A stretch of 64,000 nt of DNA, from NCBI GenBank assembly GCA_044375955.1, contig JBILLS010000002.1, forward strand, positions 1-64,000, read 5' to 3'. This DNA comes from VGCC01 sp044375955. Lineage in GTDB: Bacteria > Actinomycetota > Actinomycetes > S36-B12. The notes under the pieces were generated by a model. That model had not been told where the DNA came from, did not search any database, and worked only from the letters and a program-made list of their open reading frames with translations. Below are positions 17,069 to 26,020 of this stretch, in pieces (positions within the stretch are counted from its first letter, which is position 1; every line of letters begins with the position of its first letter). A program made the translations under genes and the position numbers.

Positions 17069-18427
17069 TTAGCCACTGGAAAATGACAGAAATGCTTCAC
17101 GCAGAGATTTCCGAGGTAGTGCCAGACCAGCTACCCCTTCTGACTCAAGTATAGCCTCAACTGCTCTCCGCGCGTCACTCGCGTGAAGGCCCATTCCATA
17201 GCAGTACGAAATTGACTTGGGATCAACCCACCAATCCCGGGGGACATCATCATGCAGTAGGCGAAGATATCGACGGGCAACCTCTCTGGGCGACCACTTG
17301 TTCAAGACAAACTCTTGTGCACGCCGGGCGAGAAGTTGTCGTTCCTGTGGATTGTCGATCAAATGAGCAATTGCAGAGACGATATCAGCTGGGCGACATT
17401 GCATTGACGGCGGCATCATATCCGGGGAGATCCTAGTTGTAAGATCAGTTAATGCGTAACCACCCACAACGGAGCAGCGTCCTGCCCAGGCGGCCTCTGT
17501 AGCAAAGCCGGCTAATGGGGTATCTGAGAAGACTTGATCCACAACGAAGTCGCTCGCAACTATGGCGTCGATCACCTCATGGTTCGGTCTCCCGGCTATA
17601 ACACGAAAATCAATTTTGTAGCCCTGTGAGATCAATAGATTGATCGCATCCATGATGAGAGCGGTGCCTTTAATCGATGGGTTGCTCGGGGAGTGCAAAA
17701 CCACGATAGGGCGGTCTGCTGCATCTCCCGCCGGAGTAGGCGGATTCTCGTCTCGGTCGTAGGGAATTCCTATGGAAAAGTGATTGATGAAGGGGCGGGT
17801 GGAAAACTGCGAAGTTGAGTAAGGAGCTCCGATTACATAGGTAGCTAGACGCTCAATTCGGCGGACCCTCGAAGCCAGCCTGCGAGCTTTGCGAGCCATC
17901 TCTCGAGGGGAAGTTCCTGCCGCCTGGGCCACTTGTAGTGCGCTACCGTCGATATATGGGGGGCGCGCTTCTGATCCATGAGCCATGTTCACAATTACTG
18001 GCTTCCTTAGCAATTTGATCAGCCTAAGATCAAGGTTTCCGCGAAGTAGTGTCTCGCCGAAACCAAGAATGAATGCGTCATAGCGAAGTAGGGCTCGAAC
18101 GGCCCAGACTGTCACGAGGACCTCTCGAATTACGGCTGAGACAAGCCTAAACGCCAATCGGTGTTCAGCGCTCGCAGAAAATGTTGGCCAGTGGCGCGCC
18201 CACCGGAGAAACAAAGGATCGACTGTCTCTCCACCGAAACCAAAGGGATTCGACCAGTAGGTTATGTAGTCGTGTCTGATACCGAGATCCTGGAAACCAC
18301 GACTAAGCTGGCCGTAGTAGCCGGAGATCTCAAGGCGTCCCACGAGTATACGATCCTTACCACGCAGCTTCCTTGCCATCGTCGCTACTTTGGAAATCCG
18401 TGATCGGGTTTGCGACTGAATCCGCAT
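17069..18427 (-). CDS. Glycosyltransferase, GT4-like (GT-B fold)
   Basis: A 452-residue protein. The C-terminal half has a GT-B layout: V-V-L-H-S-P-S-N followed by a lysine-containing K-G-T loop that binds the nucleotide diphosphate, and a late A-G-F-A-T-E-A-A-W-A-G motif with the conserved glutamate. The N-terminal half is poorly conserved, as expected for acceptor binding. No membrane segment is seen, apart from one hydrophobic patch near 90-115. The ATG at 18427 overlaps the upstream methyltransferase by 43 bases; a second ATG at 18379 lies just past that stop and may be the real start. Sugar specificity is unknown. Confidence 0.75.
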   Translation of the reverse strand: MRIQSQTRSRISKVATMARKLRGKDRILVGRLEISGYYGQLSRGFQDLGIRHDYITYWSNPFGFGGETVDPLFLRWARHWPTFSASAEHRLAFRLVSAVIREVLVTVWAVRALLRYDAFILGFGETLLRGNLDLRLIKLLRKPVIVNMAHGSEARPPYIDGSALQVAQAAGTSPREMARKARRLASRVRRIERLATYVIGAPYSTSQFSTRPFINHFSIGIPYDRDENPPTPAGDAADRPIVVLHSPSNPSIKGTALIMDAINLLISQGYKIDFRVIAGRPNHEVIDAIVASDFVVDQVFSDTPLAGFATEAAWAGRCSVVGGYALTDLTTRISPDMMPPSMQCRPADIVSAIAHLIDNPQERQLLARRAQEFVLNKWSPREVARRYLRLLHDDVPRDWWVDPKSISYCYGMGLHASDARRAVEAILESEGVAGLALPRKSLREAFLSFSSG

Positions 18428-19119
18428 ACCTTTCGGGTATCAAACAACCCGCGAGACATCCAACTCGAATGTGCTGAGCAAAAATCGGCGAAGGCCTCGG
18501 TACCGTCCACATCGTCGGAAATGAGCAGCCCACCGGGTTCCAGTAGCTTGGCTGCCAAGTCATACTCCATTAGTTGCCACGAGTAGGAATGATCAGAATC
18601 ATGGAACCAGATGCCCACGTGATTAGAGTAGGTTTGGGCGATTCGTTGCAGTTCAGACTCAGCACTTCCGGACTTTAGAAGTACGAATTCCCAATTAGAT
18701 TTTAGGGACTCGGGCACGGACTGGGAAGCTCTAGGATCCACATCGAAGGAGACGAGTCTTCCGAATCCATTCTTGTTAAGCGCCTCAAGCAATGTGCGAG
18801 TGGACAAGCCATTAGCAACGCCAGTCTCTATCACAACTTCTGGCTTCACGGCACGAACGACGTGCCATAGTGCGTCAAGGGTAGCCCCACCCGAGTTGTA
18901 CAAGACGGGAAAGGTCTTTGCCACATCATCGAGGTGAGCGGACCTATCCGCCGGATCAAATGGAAGATCGAGCGAATGCATAACATCGTCAACGGAGGTT
19001 TCGATCTCAATCCCAGCGACGAACATGGACGATAGAATTGGCCTGTAATATTCACCTATCGCTCGTTGGCCCATTAGTCCGAGTCGGACTCGAGTCTTCA
19101 CTGCTCGCACGATATTCAT
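18385..19119 (-). CDS. Class I SAM-dependent methyltransferase (Methyltransf_24-like)
   Basis: A 244-residue Rossmann-fold methyltransferase. V-V-I-E-T-G-V-A-N-G-L-S-T is motif I (SAM binding). F-D-V-D-P-R is the acidic loop after strand 2. W-F-H-D-S-D-H-S-Y-S and L-I-S-D-D-V correspond to the catalytic region of this subgroup. I moved the start from an upstream in-frame codon at 19257 to ATG 19119 because it lies 17 bases after the upstream stop and has a GAGAGAGA ribosome-binding stretch. It is similar in layout to the methyltransferase at 26021-26878. A sugar or glycan hydroxyl is a likely acceptor, by context only. Confidence 0.78.
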   Translation of the reverse strand: MNIVRAVKTRVRLGLMGQRAIGEYYRPILSSMFVAGIEIETSVDDVMHSLDLPFDPADRSAHLDDVAKTFPVLYNSGGATLDALWHVVRAVKPEVVIETGVANGLSTRTLLEALNKNGFGRLVSFDVDPRASQSVPESLKSNWEFVLLKSGSAESELQRIAQTYSNHVGIWFHDSDHSYSWQLMEYDLAAKLLEPGGLLISDDVDGTEAFADFCSAHSSWMSRGLFDTRKVCGFSRKPDHGFPK

Positions 19120-19135
19120 CGAGACCGTCTCTCTC

Positions 19136-20107
19136 TCAGCTTCGACTAACTGACCTGATTGAGGATAGGAGCCGTCGCGCCCGCCGGGTACCGTCCCACC
19201 TACGGTAGCGCCAATGTGCCCGCCAGTTAAGGCGACCACGTACTTCGGTCTTGGCACGGGCCCAAAACCTTGCTTCGGAAGATTCGAAGCCTAGAGTTAG
19301 GTGCTCTTCAAAGGCAGCTTCGGCACGCTTGTAGAGGACGAGTGACTCCAACATAACTGGAGTGAGTGCCTTCACCTCACTATCAACCGTAAGCCAGGGC
19401 TTCCACCAACCTGCGTAATGGACAATTGAAGCGTCTTTGAGCGGATGGCCGTACGCCGGGCGGACATTCAGTTCGGCGTTGATCGGGGCCGTTTCGCCGA
19501 GCAGTGCTGCGTTCATTAGATCTTGTTCGAGCAACTTGAATCCGAAGTTGGGGTAATTCGCCAGGAGGCCCCTCCACTTATCGGAATATCGAGCCTGCCA
19601 AATACGAGGCTGAGCACTCAAGACCCCCGCGTTAATGTACCAGCCAGTTGGAAGATGCGGTGCCCAGGCCCGCTCGAATTCGAACATGTTGTCCTCCTTA
19701 CATGCACCTATAGCAAACTCTCCGAGTGAGTTAAAGATCGAAGTCCACTCGGAAACCGCGATGAGATCGCCGTCAAGGAAAGCCACGAAAGAGTGCCTTG
19801 TGACATCGAAGTAGGCAGGCTTCATGAAAGTCATTGACGATATGTGGCGGGTTCTTGGTAAGCGGGAGGCTTCAATCGGGCAAATTACCCGAGAAAAGGA
19901 CCAGTTCAGTGATTCGGCAAGTCTCTCAACGTGAGTGAGCTCTTCTTCCGAGATTACGGACTCCCAATCTTCTGGAATAGCGTAGTCCAAATGAATTGGG
20001 TCAGCTGAGTGGCAAGCAAGGGAAACCATCGCTATTGCCAATGGATAAAGAAAGTCGCTATCGCCCGTCATTGCTATGACGCGGCGCGGCGCAGACACCA
20101 TACTCAA
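19136..20107 (-). CDS. Glycosyltransferase family 8-like
   Basis: A 323-residue protein with the GT8 signature order: F-L-D-G-D-L (DXD, metal site), Y-I-N-A-G-V-L, then L-L-E-Q-D-L-M-N and I-V-H-Y-A-G-W-W-K-P-W (the HxGxxKPW nucleotide motif). GT8 members are retaining alpha-galactosyl- or glucosyltransferases of LPS cores and surface glycans. The C-terminal 60 residues are strongly basic (R-R-R-type clusters), which suggests peripheral membrane binding. It is the first gene of a three-gene minus-strand operon. TTG 20107 and ATG 20101 are both possible starts. A divergent ABC exporter gene begins about 110 bases away. Confidence 0.82.
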   Translation of the reverse strand: MSMVSAPRRVIAMTGDSDFLYPLAIAMVSLACHSADPIHLDYAIPEDWESVISEEELTHVERLAESLNWSFSRVICPIEASRLPRTRHISSMTFMKPAYFDVTRHSFVAFLDGDLIAVSEWTSIFNSLGEFAIGACKEDNMFEFERAWAPHLPTGWYINAGVLSAQPRIWQARYSDKWRGLLANYPNFGFKLLEQDLMNAALLGETAPINAELNVRPAYGHPLKDASIVHYAGWWKPWLTVDSEVKALTPVMLESLVLYKRAEAAFEEHLTLGFESSEARFWARAKTEVRGRLNWRAHWRYRRWDGTRRARRLLSSIRSVSRS

Positions 20108-20214
20108 TCTTTACCCCTTGCGATTAGAACCACTCCTGTGACCTACTCCCCAGAGCATTGCGAGGTCCCGGCTTCCAAGGAAGTCGGATACGATAGAGCT
20201 GACCGCGTTTTGGA

Positions 20215-22041
20215 GTGTACCCATTGCTAGCAAGCATCCGTCGTTGTCTGAACCTATTGGATTCGAGTGGGCGAATCCGTCTTTCGCTGATCGTCATGGT
20301 GCAGGGGTTGCTGGCCCTCTTGGACCTAGTGGCCGTCGTTGGAGTAGGCGTTGTTGTCGCCGTGGCCTCAAGTGGAGGAGGGAGTACCCAGTCGCAGATG
20401 GCACTGGTGCCGGAGCAAGCCATGGCGATTGTGGCACGCGTCGGGTTGATACAACTTCTGGTTTTCGTGGGCCTCCTGTTCATCGCCAAGAGTGTTATCA
20501 GTTTCATCTTGATGCGACGCGCGTATCGATTCCTTGCAGGGCGCCAGGTCCAAGTCTCGAACTGGCTAGCTGGAGCTATCTTGAGTCGAAACTTGCTAGA
20601 CATCCGAAAGCGAACTACGCAGGAGACCAGCTACGCCTTGACGCAGGGAGTCAGCGCGGCCATGATCGGCGTGCTGGGAAACGGCGTTGTGGTCATTTCA
20701 GAGTTGCTCGTCATGCTCGTCTTAGTGGGCGGCCTGTTCGTGATCAATCCCTTCGTTTCAATCTTTATAATCCTCTTCTTCGGAATCGTGGCGGTCGCAG
20801 TATTTCGCATGGTTGGAATTTGGGGCCATGAGTCAGGGTCACTTCTTGCCCAGACTGAGGTGGAGAGTACTGAGGCTGTCCAGAATCTTTTGCACACGTA
20901 TCGTGAGCACTCAGTCCTTGGAAGGCGCCCGGAATTCATGAGCCGTTTCGTGGGACTTCGCTTGGTCGCGGCTCATCACCAGTCGAACATGCAGATACTG
21001 GGCCAGGTAACTAAATATATTTTCGAATTAACTATGATAGTGGGTACTGGGTTGCTGGGGGCCTTCCTACTCCTGACAGAATCTACAGAGATTGCGATCG
21101 CGACGCTGGTGATGTTCTTGGCAGCAACTAGTCGCGTCACTCCCTCTCTCTTGAGGATGCAGCAAGCTGCTTTGAGCATGCGTGCAGCAGAAGGGATGGC
21201 AGAGCCGACGTTAGCATTCGCTTCTGAGATCAACCTGTCGCCTCACAAGGTACGGCACCCTGCAGGCCTTCGTTCCCGTGATACGGCATTTGAAGTGGGC
21301 AAAGCATTCGAGCCATCACTGCGGCTCAAGAATGTTTCTTTCTCTTACCCGGGAAGCACGAGAAGCGCGTTGTCAGAGGCAAGCCTATTTGTTCCCGCTG
21401 GCACATCACTCGCTATCGTTGGTCCATCCGGCGCCGGAAAGTCAACTCTCGCAGATGTTCTTCTGGGACTTTTGGCACCCGACAGCGGTTCTGTACTCTT
21501 GGGTGGTCGCCCACCTGAATTGGTACTGGCCACAAGTCCGGGTCTCATTGGATACGTACCGCAAGATGTCTACTTAGTCCGTGGCACCGTTCGAGAGAAC
21601 ATCGGGCTGGGGTTGAGCAGTGAAAACATTGATGATGTTGCAGTATGGGAGGCGCTTCGCCTCGCTGAGTTGGAGGAGATCATTTCCGCCGCCCCCAGAG
21701 GCTTAGACACGGAAGTAGGTGAGCGGGGTGTCCGACTTAGCGGTGGACAGAGGCAACGACTCGGACTTGCCCGTGCACTATACTCAAAACCGAACTTGTT
21801 GGTACTAGATGAGGCGACGAGCGCACTTGACTCGGAAACTGAAGCGGCGGTAACAAGGGCGCTGCAACACCTCAGTAGAGACGTAACCCGGATCGTCATC
21901 GCTCATAGACTAGCTACGGTGCGAGATTGTGATCAAGTCGCTTATCTTGAAGAGGGGAAGATTCTGGCGGTTTCCACGTTCCAAGAGGTTAGAGATTTGA
22001 TTCCCCGTTTTGATTCACAGGCCGGTCTCTTGGGGCTTTGA
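20215..22041 (+). CDS. ABC exporter, fused permease and ATPase (second paralogue)
   Basis: A 608-residue half-transporter with about six N-terminal membrane segments and one ATPase domain. Walker A G-P-S-G-A-G-K-S-T is near 403-411, the signature L-S-G-G-Q-R-Q-R near 508, Walker B L-L-V-L-D-E-A near 528 and the H-loop A-H-R-L near 562. It clearly resembles the exporter at 1926-3848 in both halves, including the motif Y-A-L-x-Q-G-V-S-A-A and the C-terminal L-L-G-L, so the pair may form a heterodimer or export two glycans. TTG 20224, preceded by GGAG at the right distance, is a good alternative start. A TGATG overlap couples it to the next GT4 gene. Confidence 0.9.
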   Translation: MYPLLASIRRCLNLLDSSGRIRLSLIVMVQGLLALLDLVAVVGVGVVVAVASSGGGSTQSQMALVPEQAMAIVARVGLIQLLVFVGLLFIAKSVISFILMRRAYRFLAGRQVQVSNWLAGAILSRNLLDIRKRTTQETSYALTQGVSAAMIGVLGNGVVVISELLVMLVLVGGLFVINPFVSIFIILFFGIVAVAVFRMVGIWGHESGSLLAQTEVESTEAVQNLLHTYREHSVLGRRPEFMSRFVGLRLVAAHHQSNMQILGQVTKYIFELTMIVGTGLLGAFLLLTESTEIAIATLVMFLAATSRVTPSLLRMQQAALSMRAAEGMAEPTLAFASEINLSPHKVRHPAGLRSRDTAFEVGKAFEPSLRLKNVSFSYPGSTRSALSEASLFVPAGTSLAIVGPSGAGKSTLADVLLGLLAPDSGSVLLGGRPPELVLATSPGLIGYVPQDVYLVRGTVRENIGLGLSSENIDDVAVWEALRLAELEEIISAAPRGLDTEVGERGVRLSGGQRQRLGLARALYSKPNLLVLDEATSALDSETEAAVTRALQHLSRDVTRIVIAHRLATVRDCDQVAYLEEGKILAVSTFQEVRDLIPRFDSQAGLLGL

Positions 22042-23186
22042 TGCGAATAGCCATGATTCACAGCTTTTACAGAGATGGGGGGGTTTCGGGTGAGAATCGA
22101 GTGGTGCTGGATCAATTCCGAATTCTTGAAGAGGCCGGACACGTGGTCCAACTCTTCGCGCAGGAAACTTCGAAACCTACCAGCGGATGGTACCCGTTTA
22201 AGACGGGGATCTCGCTAATTACTGGGCGAGGACGAGACCCGTCTAGCGCGATCACCAAATTCAAACCCGATGTTGTTCACGTGCAAAACCTGTTTCCAAA
22301 CTTTAGTACCCAGTGGGTCAGTGACTGGCCTGGCCCCGTCGTTGCCTCAATTCACAATTTTCGATGGGGATGTTCGAACGGTACCTTTTACCGAAACGGG
22401 TCAGTATGCGTTGAGTGTCGATCTCATGGTGACCGACGGGCAGTGCAGTATGGCTGCTACCGAAATTCGCGCACGGCAACAATTCCCGTTGCTGCAACTC
22501 GAGCCCGAGACCGAAAGAATGTTCTTGAGCGCGCGCAGGTCGTGGTCGCAACATCGGAATTAATGGCGAGACTCTTATCCTCGCTCCTTTCTGAGCATCT
22601 GCGAATTTGCGTTGTGCCCAATTTTGTGACGCAATTGGGAACCCCAATTTCACAAAAGGGAGTTACCAAGACTCCGAAAAAATGGTTGGCCGCGGGTCGC
22701 TTCACACCTGAGAAGGGATTCCTTGAATTGGTATACGACTGGCCTGGTTCTCGTGAGTTGACCTTGATTGGTGACGGTGAACAAGCGCAGGAAATTAGGA
22801 AAGTGGCGCAGGTCCGAGGAATAAGGGTTTTGGGACCTCGATCCCGAGAAGACCTCAGAGGTCTAATGATGGATGCTATTGGCCTCATCTTTCCAAGTCG
22901 CTGGTTCGAGGTTGATCCCCAGATCGTTGCGGAAGCCCTAAGCCTAGGTGTACCGGTCATTGCGTTTGGAGGTAGTGCATCGGCAGAGCTGATTGAGATT
23001 TCTGGCGCCGGATCCACCTACAGTGATCGCGAGAGCTTGCTGGAGGCACTCGATTACGTCACTCGTGAGCGGGACCAGCTGTCGAAGACAGCCCTTGATG
23101 TAGCTAGTAAAATATGGACGCCAAGTGTCTGGCTCGATGCGATTGAGGCCGTCTATGCTCGCGCTCAGGCAACATACACCCAATGA
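22041..23186 (+). CDS. Glycosyltransferase family 4
   Basis: A 381-residue GT-B enzyme. The N-terminus M-R-I-A-M-I-H-S-F-Y with a G-G-V-S-G-E-N loop binds the acceptor side; D-V-V-H-V-Q-N-L-F is a typical strand of the N-domain. A-A-G-R-F-T-P-E-K-G-F-L marks the start of the C-domain with the phosphate-binding lysine. F-P-S-R-W-F-E-V-D-P-Q-I-V-A-E-A is the E-X7-E region. Four cysteines near residues 112-140 are unusual for this family and could bind metal. ATG 22041 overlaps the exporter stop (TGATG), and the next GT4 gene overlaps this one by 4 bases. The sugar is unknown. Confidence 0.87.
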   Translation: MRIAMIHSFYRDGGVSGENRVVLDQFRILEEAGHVVQLFAQETSKPTSGWYPFKTGISLITGRGRDPSSAITKFKPDVVHVQNLFPNFSTQWVSDWPGPVVASIHNFRWGCSNGTFYRNGSVCVECRSHGDRRAVQYGCYRNSRTATIPVAATRARDRKNVLERAQVVVATSELMARLLSSLLSEHLRICVVPNFVTQLGTPISQKGVTKTPKKWLAAGRFTPEKGFLELVYDWPGSRELTLIGDGEQAQEIRKVAQVRGIRVLGPRSREDLRGLMMDAIGLIFPSRWFEVDPQIVAEALSLGVPVIAFGGSASAELIEISGAGSTYSDRESLLEALDYVTRERDQLSKTALDVASKIWTPSVWLDAIEAVYARAQATYTQ

Positions 23187-24334
23187 CTCACCGCCTACTC
23201 ATTGTACAGCCGTACATTCCTGCATATCGGGTCAACCTCTTCACGCAATTGGAAGAGAGATTGTCGGCTTTCGGTGTGGAGTTGCGAGTGGCTGCGCCTA
23301 CACCCAAAGGTGCCGATAGAGCTCGCCGGGACCATGTCCCACTTGGAGCTTTACAAATTCAGGTCAATTCGAAGTCCCTTGGCATTGGGTCGAAGACATT
23401 GAATCGGCGCAGTCTTCGCACGGCGATCCTTCGATTCGATCCGCATTTTGTGATCGTGGAACAGGCAATTAAAAACCTCGAGAATTGGGAGATCTTGGCA
23501 GGGCCGCGCAACCGTTCACATCGGCAAGTAGCGATGTGGGGGCATGGGCGAACCTACTCAACGCATGAAACTGCCATCGCAAGGCAAGCCAAAAATTGGT
23601 TGACCAATCGCTCAGATTGGTTTTTCAGTTACACCAAAGAAGGAGTGACGGCCGTTACACGTCTTGGGTTTAATCCCAATCGCATTACCGTCTTGAGGAA
23701 TTCCATCGATACGCAAATGCTGAGACGAGATCTTGAGTCTGTTACGCAAGATACTTTGACCGCCTTTCGCGCCGAACACGATTTAGTTCCAGGGCGAACC
23801 GCCTTGTTTCTCGGAGGGCTTGACTCGCGCAAAGGCATCCCATTCCTTTTGCGCTCGGCCGTCCTCGTGGCAGAGATGCTCCCAGAGTTTAAATTGATTG
23901 TAGCTGGCTCGGGTGACATGGAGTCAACTGTGTCAAAGGCAGCCATGCTGAATCGGGCGATAGTCCCCGTGGGTCGAGTAGACGGTCATCGCAAGGCTCT
24001 AATGCTCCGGGCCGCCGACGCATTGCTCATTCCTGAATGGGTGGGACTAGTGGCAGTTGACTCTCTCGTGGCTGGCGTCCCCATAATGACAACAACTCAT
24101 TGTTCACACTCTCCGGAGTTTGACTACTTATCCCCGGGGAGTACTTGCTTCATCTCACCGCATAATGAGATTGAGTACGCGCGTGCTGTGGTGAGACAAC
24201 TTGTTGATGAGAAGCAACTTTCGACGATAGCGAAGCGCTGCAAAGTTGAGTCATGGAACTATTCAATTGAGAATATGGCTGAGAATTTCGCTAATGGAAT
24301 TCGGACTTGGAAAGATATGGCCACCGGAATGTAA
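23183..24334 (+). CDS. Glycosyltransferase family 4
   Basis: A 383-residue GT-B protein. It opens with L-L-I-V-Q-P-Y-I-P-A-Y-R and carries F-L-G-G-L-D-S-R-K-G-I-P (nucleotide-phosphate lysine) in the C-domain. I-P-E-W-V-G-L-V-A-V-D-S-L-V-A-G-V-P is the E-X7-E region, where the second glutamate is replaced by aspartate. It overlaps the previous GT4 gene by 4 bases, forming an exporter-GT4-GT4 operon. The gene ends in a region of decayed coding sequence. Donor and acceptor are unknown. Confidence 0.85.
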   Translation: MTHRLLIVQPYIPAYRVNLFTQLEERLSAFGVELRVAAPTPKGADRARRDHVPLGALQIQVNSKSLGIGSKTLNRRSLRTAILRFDPHFVIVEQAIKNLENWEILAGPRNRSHRQVAMWGHGRTYSTHETAIARQAKNWLTNRSDWFFSYTKEGVTAVTRLGFNPNRITVLRNSIDTQMLRRDLESVTQDTLTAFRAEHDLVPGRTALFLGGLDSRKGIPFLLRSAVLVAEMLPEFKLIVAGSGDMESTVSKAAMLNRAIVPVGRVDGHRKALMLRAADALLIPEWVGLVAVDSLVAGVPIMTTTHCSHSPEFDYLSPGSTCFISPHNEIEYARAVVRQLVDEKQLSTIAKRCKVESWNYSIENMAENFANGIRTWKDMATGM

Positions 24335-24469
24335 ATTCTACGCTTATTCAGCGCTAATACCTAGGGGCCTTAAGTCAAGACGGAGAGTTAAAGTGCCGGG
24401 CCATGGCAGACTAGAGGTCGCTGATAGGCGACGTAACGGAATTATTGAACTAAGCATCCAGCCCTCTCC

Positions 24470-25142
24470 TCTAAGGTCACAACGGATGCGAGAAGGACTG
24501 TATCGCGCAAGCAGGACCGCTCATAATTCCGACTATCGATGCCCTCAGGGCGGCGAAGGAAAATGTCAAGTACGTGATTGACAGCGATTTTCAAAGAGTC
24601 TTCATTGAATTCGGTGTGGTGCCCAGGAGCAATTCTGATGATGGCAAAAGCCTTGTCCATACAAAAAGCTTGCCGTTAGGTTTGGTTGTGCGAAACCTTT
24701 CAAGGAATGGCAGAGCAGATGCAATTCATTACCGTGCATGCAAATGGCGCCTATGCCCGCGCCATCATGGCAATTACGGAGATAGGGGAGGGATACAACT
24801 GTTTGGGACTGTACAACACTTGACGCAGTTCAAAGGAATGCGTCCGAATCGCAGGCTCCGATGAGGAATATCCATTAAGTGGTGGGTGATGCGTCACAGA
24901 CACTGACGGTATCGGCGCAAGAGCAACATTTCTCGTCTCCGATGTCATACGGATTTCCAAGAGTCGACCAGCGTGGACCCTCAGGCAAGTTGTCCATTGT
25001 TTTCACCCGGCGAAATGTGAATTGTTGACGACTATTGATTCCGGAACCGTGCGACGAGTATTGGAAAAACATCTTACGGAGGAGGGTGGTCACATAAGTC
25101 CTAAGACAGTGGATCAATGCACTCGCAGGTGTGTAAGACTTC
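24470..25142 (+). pseudogene. Decayed coding sequence, family not recognised
   Basis: About 800 bases (24335-25142) carry no intact gene. From about 24473 frame 1 reads protein-like (P-L-I-I-P-T-I-D-A-L-R-A-A-K and onward). Near 24690 the sense shifts to frame 2, which reads H-A-N-G-A-Y-A-R-A-I-M-A-I-T, stops at a TGA near 24822, continues, stops again at a TGA near 24888, and then reads T-D-T-D-G-I-G-A-R-A-T-F-L-V-S-D and a long open tail into the next gene's 3' end. One frameshift plus two stops suggests a dead gene. I cannot name the family. No terminal repeats or transposase motifs are seen. Confidence 0.4.
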
Positions 25143-25943
25143 TTAGTCCTCCTGGGTAATCGCGTCTTTATTGAAGTAGGACACGCAGGTCCGGCCATCA
25201 AAATATGTAGGTATATAATTCGCCTGTAGCAACTCGCAATGACCGCGTTCGAACACATCTCTTGAGTAGGCTGAGGGACGATTCAACTCATCGTATTCGA
25301 TTAGGATTTGGTCTGGCAGCCTAGGCTGCTGAATTATCTGCGGAATGACACCGCCCTCGCTGCCTTCGATGTCAAGTTTGACAACCGAGAGGCTCGCAGG
25401 ATCAAGCAACGACATGAGCGTTGAGTAGTCAATGGTGTCGACTTCGATTGAGTTTCCTTGTCTCCGGTAGTCATTTTGGTAGTCGATCAGGGAGTGGGAG
25501 ACGTCGCTAGGGTTGGGCGGGGCGAAGAATAATGCCTTGCCACAGCGGTCCGATAGGGCCTTTGCGATCAATTGAAATCGGTCAGGGGATATCCCAACCA
25601 GATCGTATGAGTCAGGGGCTTGTCTGCCGTCTGAGGAATAGTTATGCTTCGCGGGCTGCCCGCATCGATTCAAAAGAGCAGAGAAATGAGTGACTGCTCG
25701 GGGTGTAGGGTCAACAATAATTACGTTAGCTTGGAAGTGGGAAGAAAACTCTACATCGAAGCTAGCGTCCTCTCCCAAGCCGCAACTCAGGAGTGTAGAT
25801 TGCTGGAGGTTCTTGCTCTTGACTAGTGTCCAGCCTCCATGGTCAGACCCCAGCCGCACTAGCGGCCCGCAGTCTTCAGTAACAATGCGGGGACCAAAAA
25901 TGCGACGTTTGCACGCCTTCAAGACGCGCTTTCGTATCGGCAA
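25143..25943 (-). CDS. FkbM-family methyltransferase
   Basis: A 266-residue SAM-dependent methyltransferase. L-S-C-G-L-G-E-D-A-S-F occupies motif I, and S-V-V-K-L-D-I-E-G-S-E-G-G-V is the hallmark of the FkbM family, which O-methylates sugars and polyketides. The start is TTG 25943 with a GGGG stretch upstream. The length is normal for the family. In this cluster it would methylate a hydroxyl of a surface glycan, which is inferred from context. A second methyltransferase lies 77 bases upstream in the same direction. Confidence 0.85.
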   Translation of the reverse strand: MPIRKRVLKACKRRIFGPRIVTEDCGPLVRLGSDHGGWTLVKSKNLQQSTLLSCGLGEDASFDVEFSSHFQANVIIVDPTPRAVTHFSALLNRCGQPAKHNYSSDGRQAPDSYDLVGISPDRFQLIAKALSDRCGKALFFAPPNPSDVSHSLIDYQNDYRRQGNSIEVDTIDYSTLMSLLDPASLSVVKLDIEGSEGGVIPQIIQQPRLPDQILIEYDELNRPSAYSRDVFERGHCELLQANYIPTYFDGRTCVSYFNKDAITQED

Positions 25944-26020
25944 GTATTCACCCCGCTATCTTGCTTGAACATCAGAAGAATAGATTTGGTCGATCATGAA
26001 TGGACGGCTAGTTCAGGCTC

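Noticed and set aside
24335..25142. An insertion sequence as explanation of the decayed region
   Set aside because: No terminal inverted repeats, target duplications or transposase catalytic motifs are visible.
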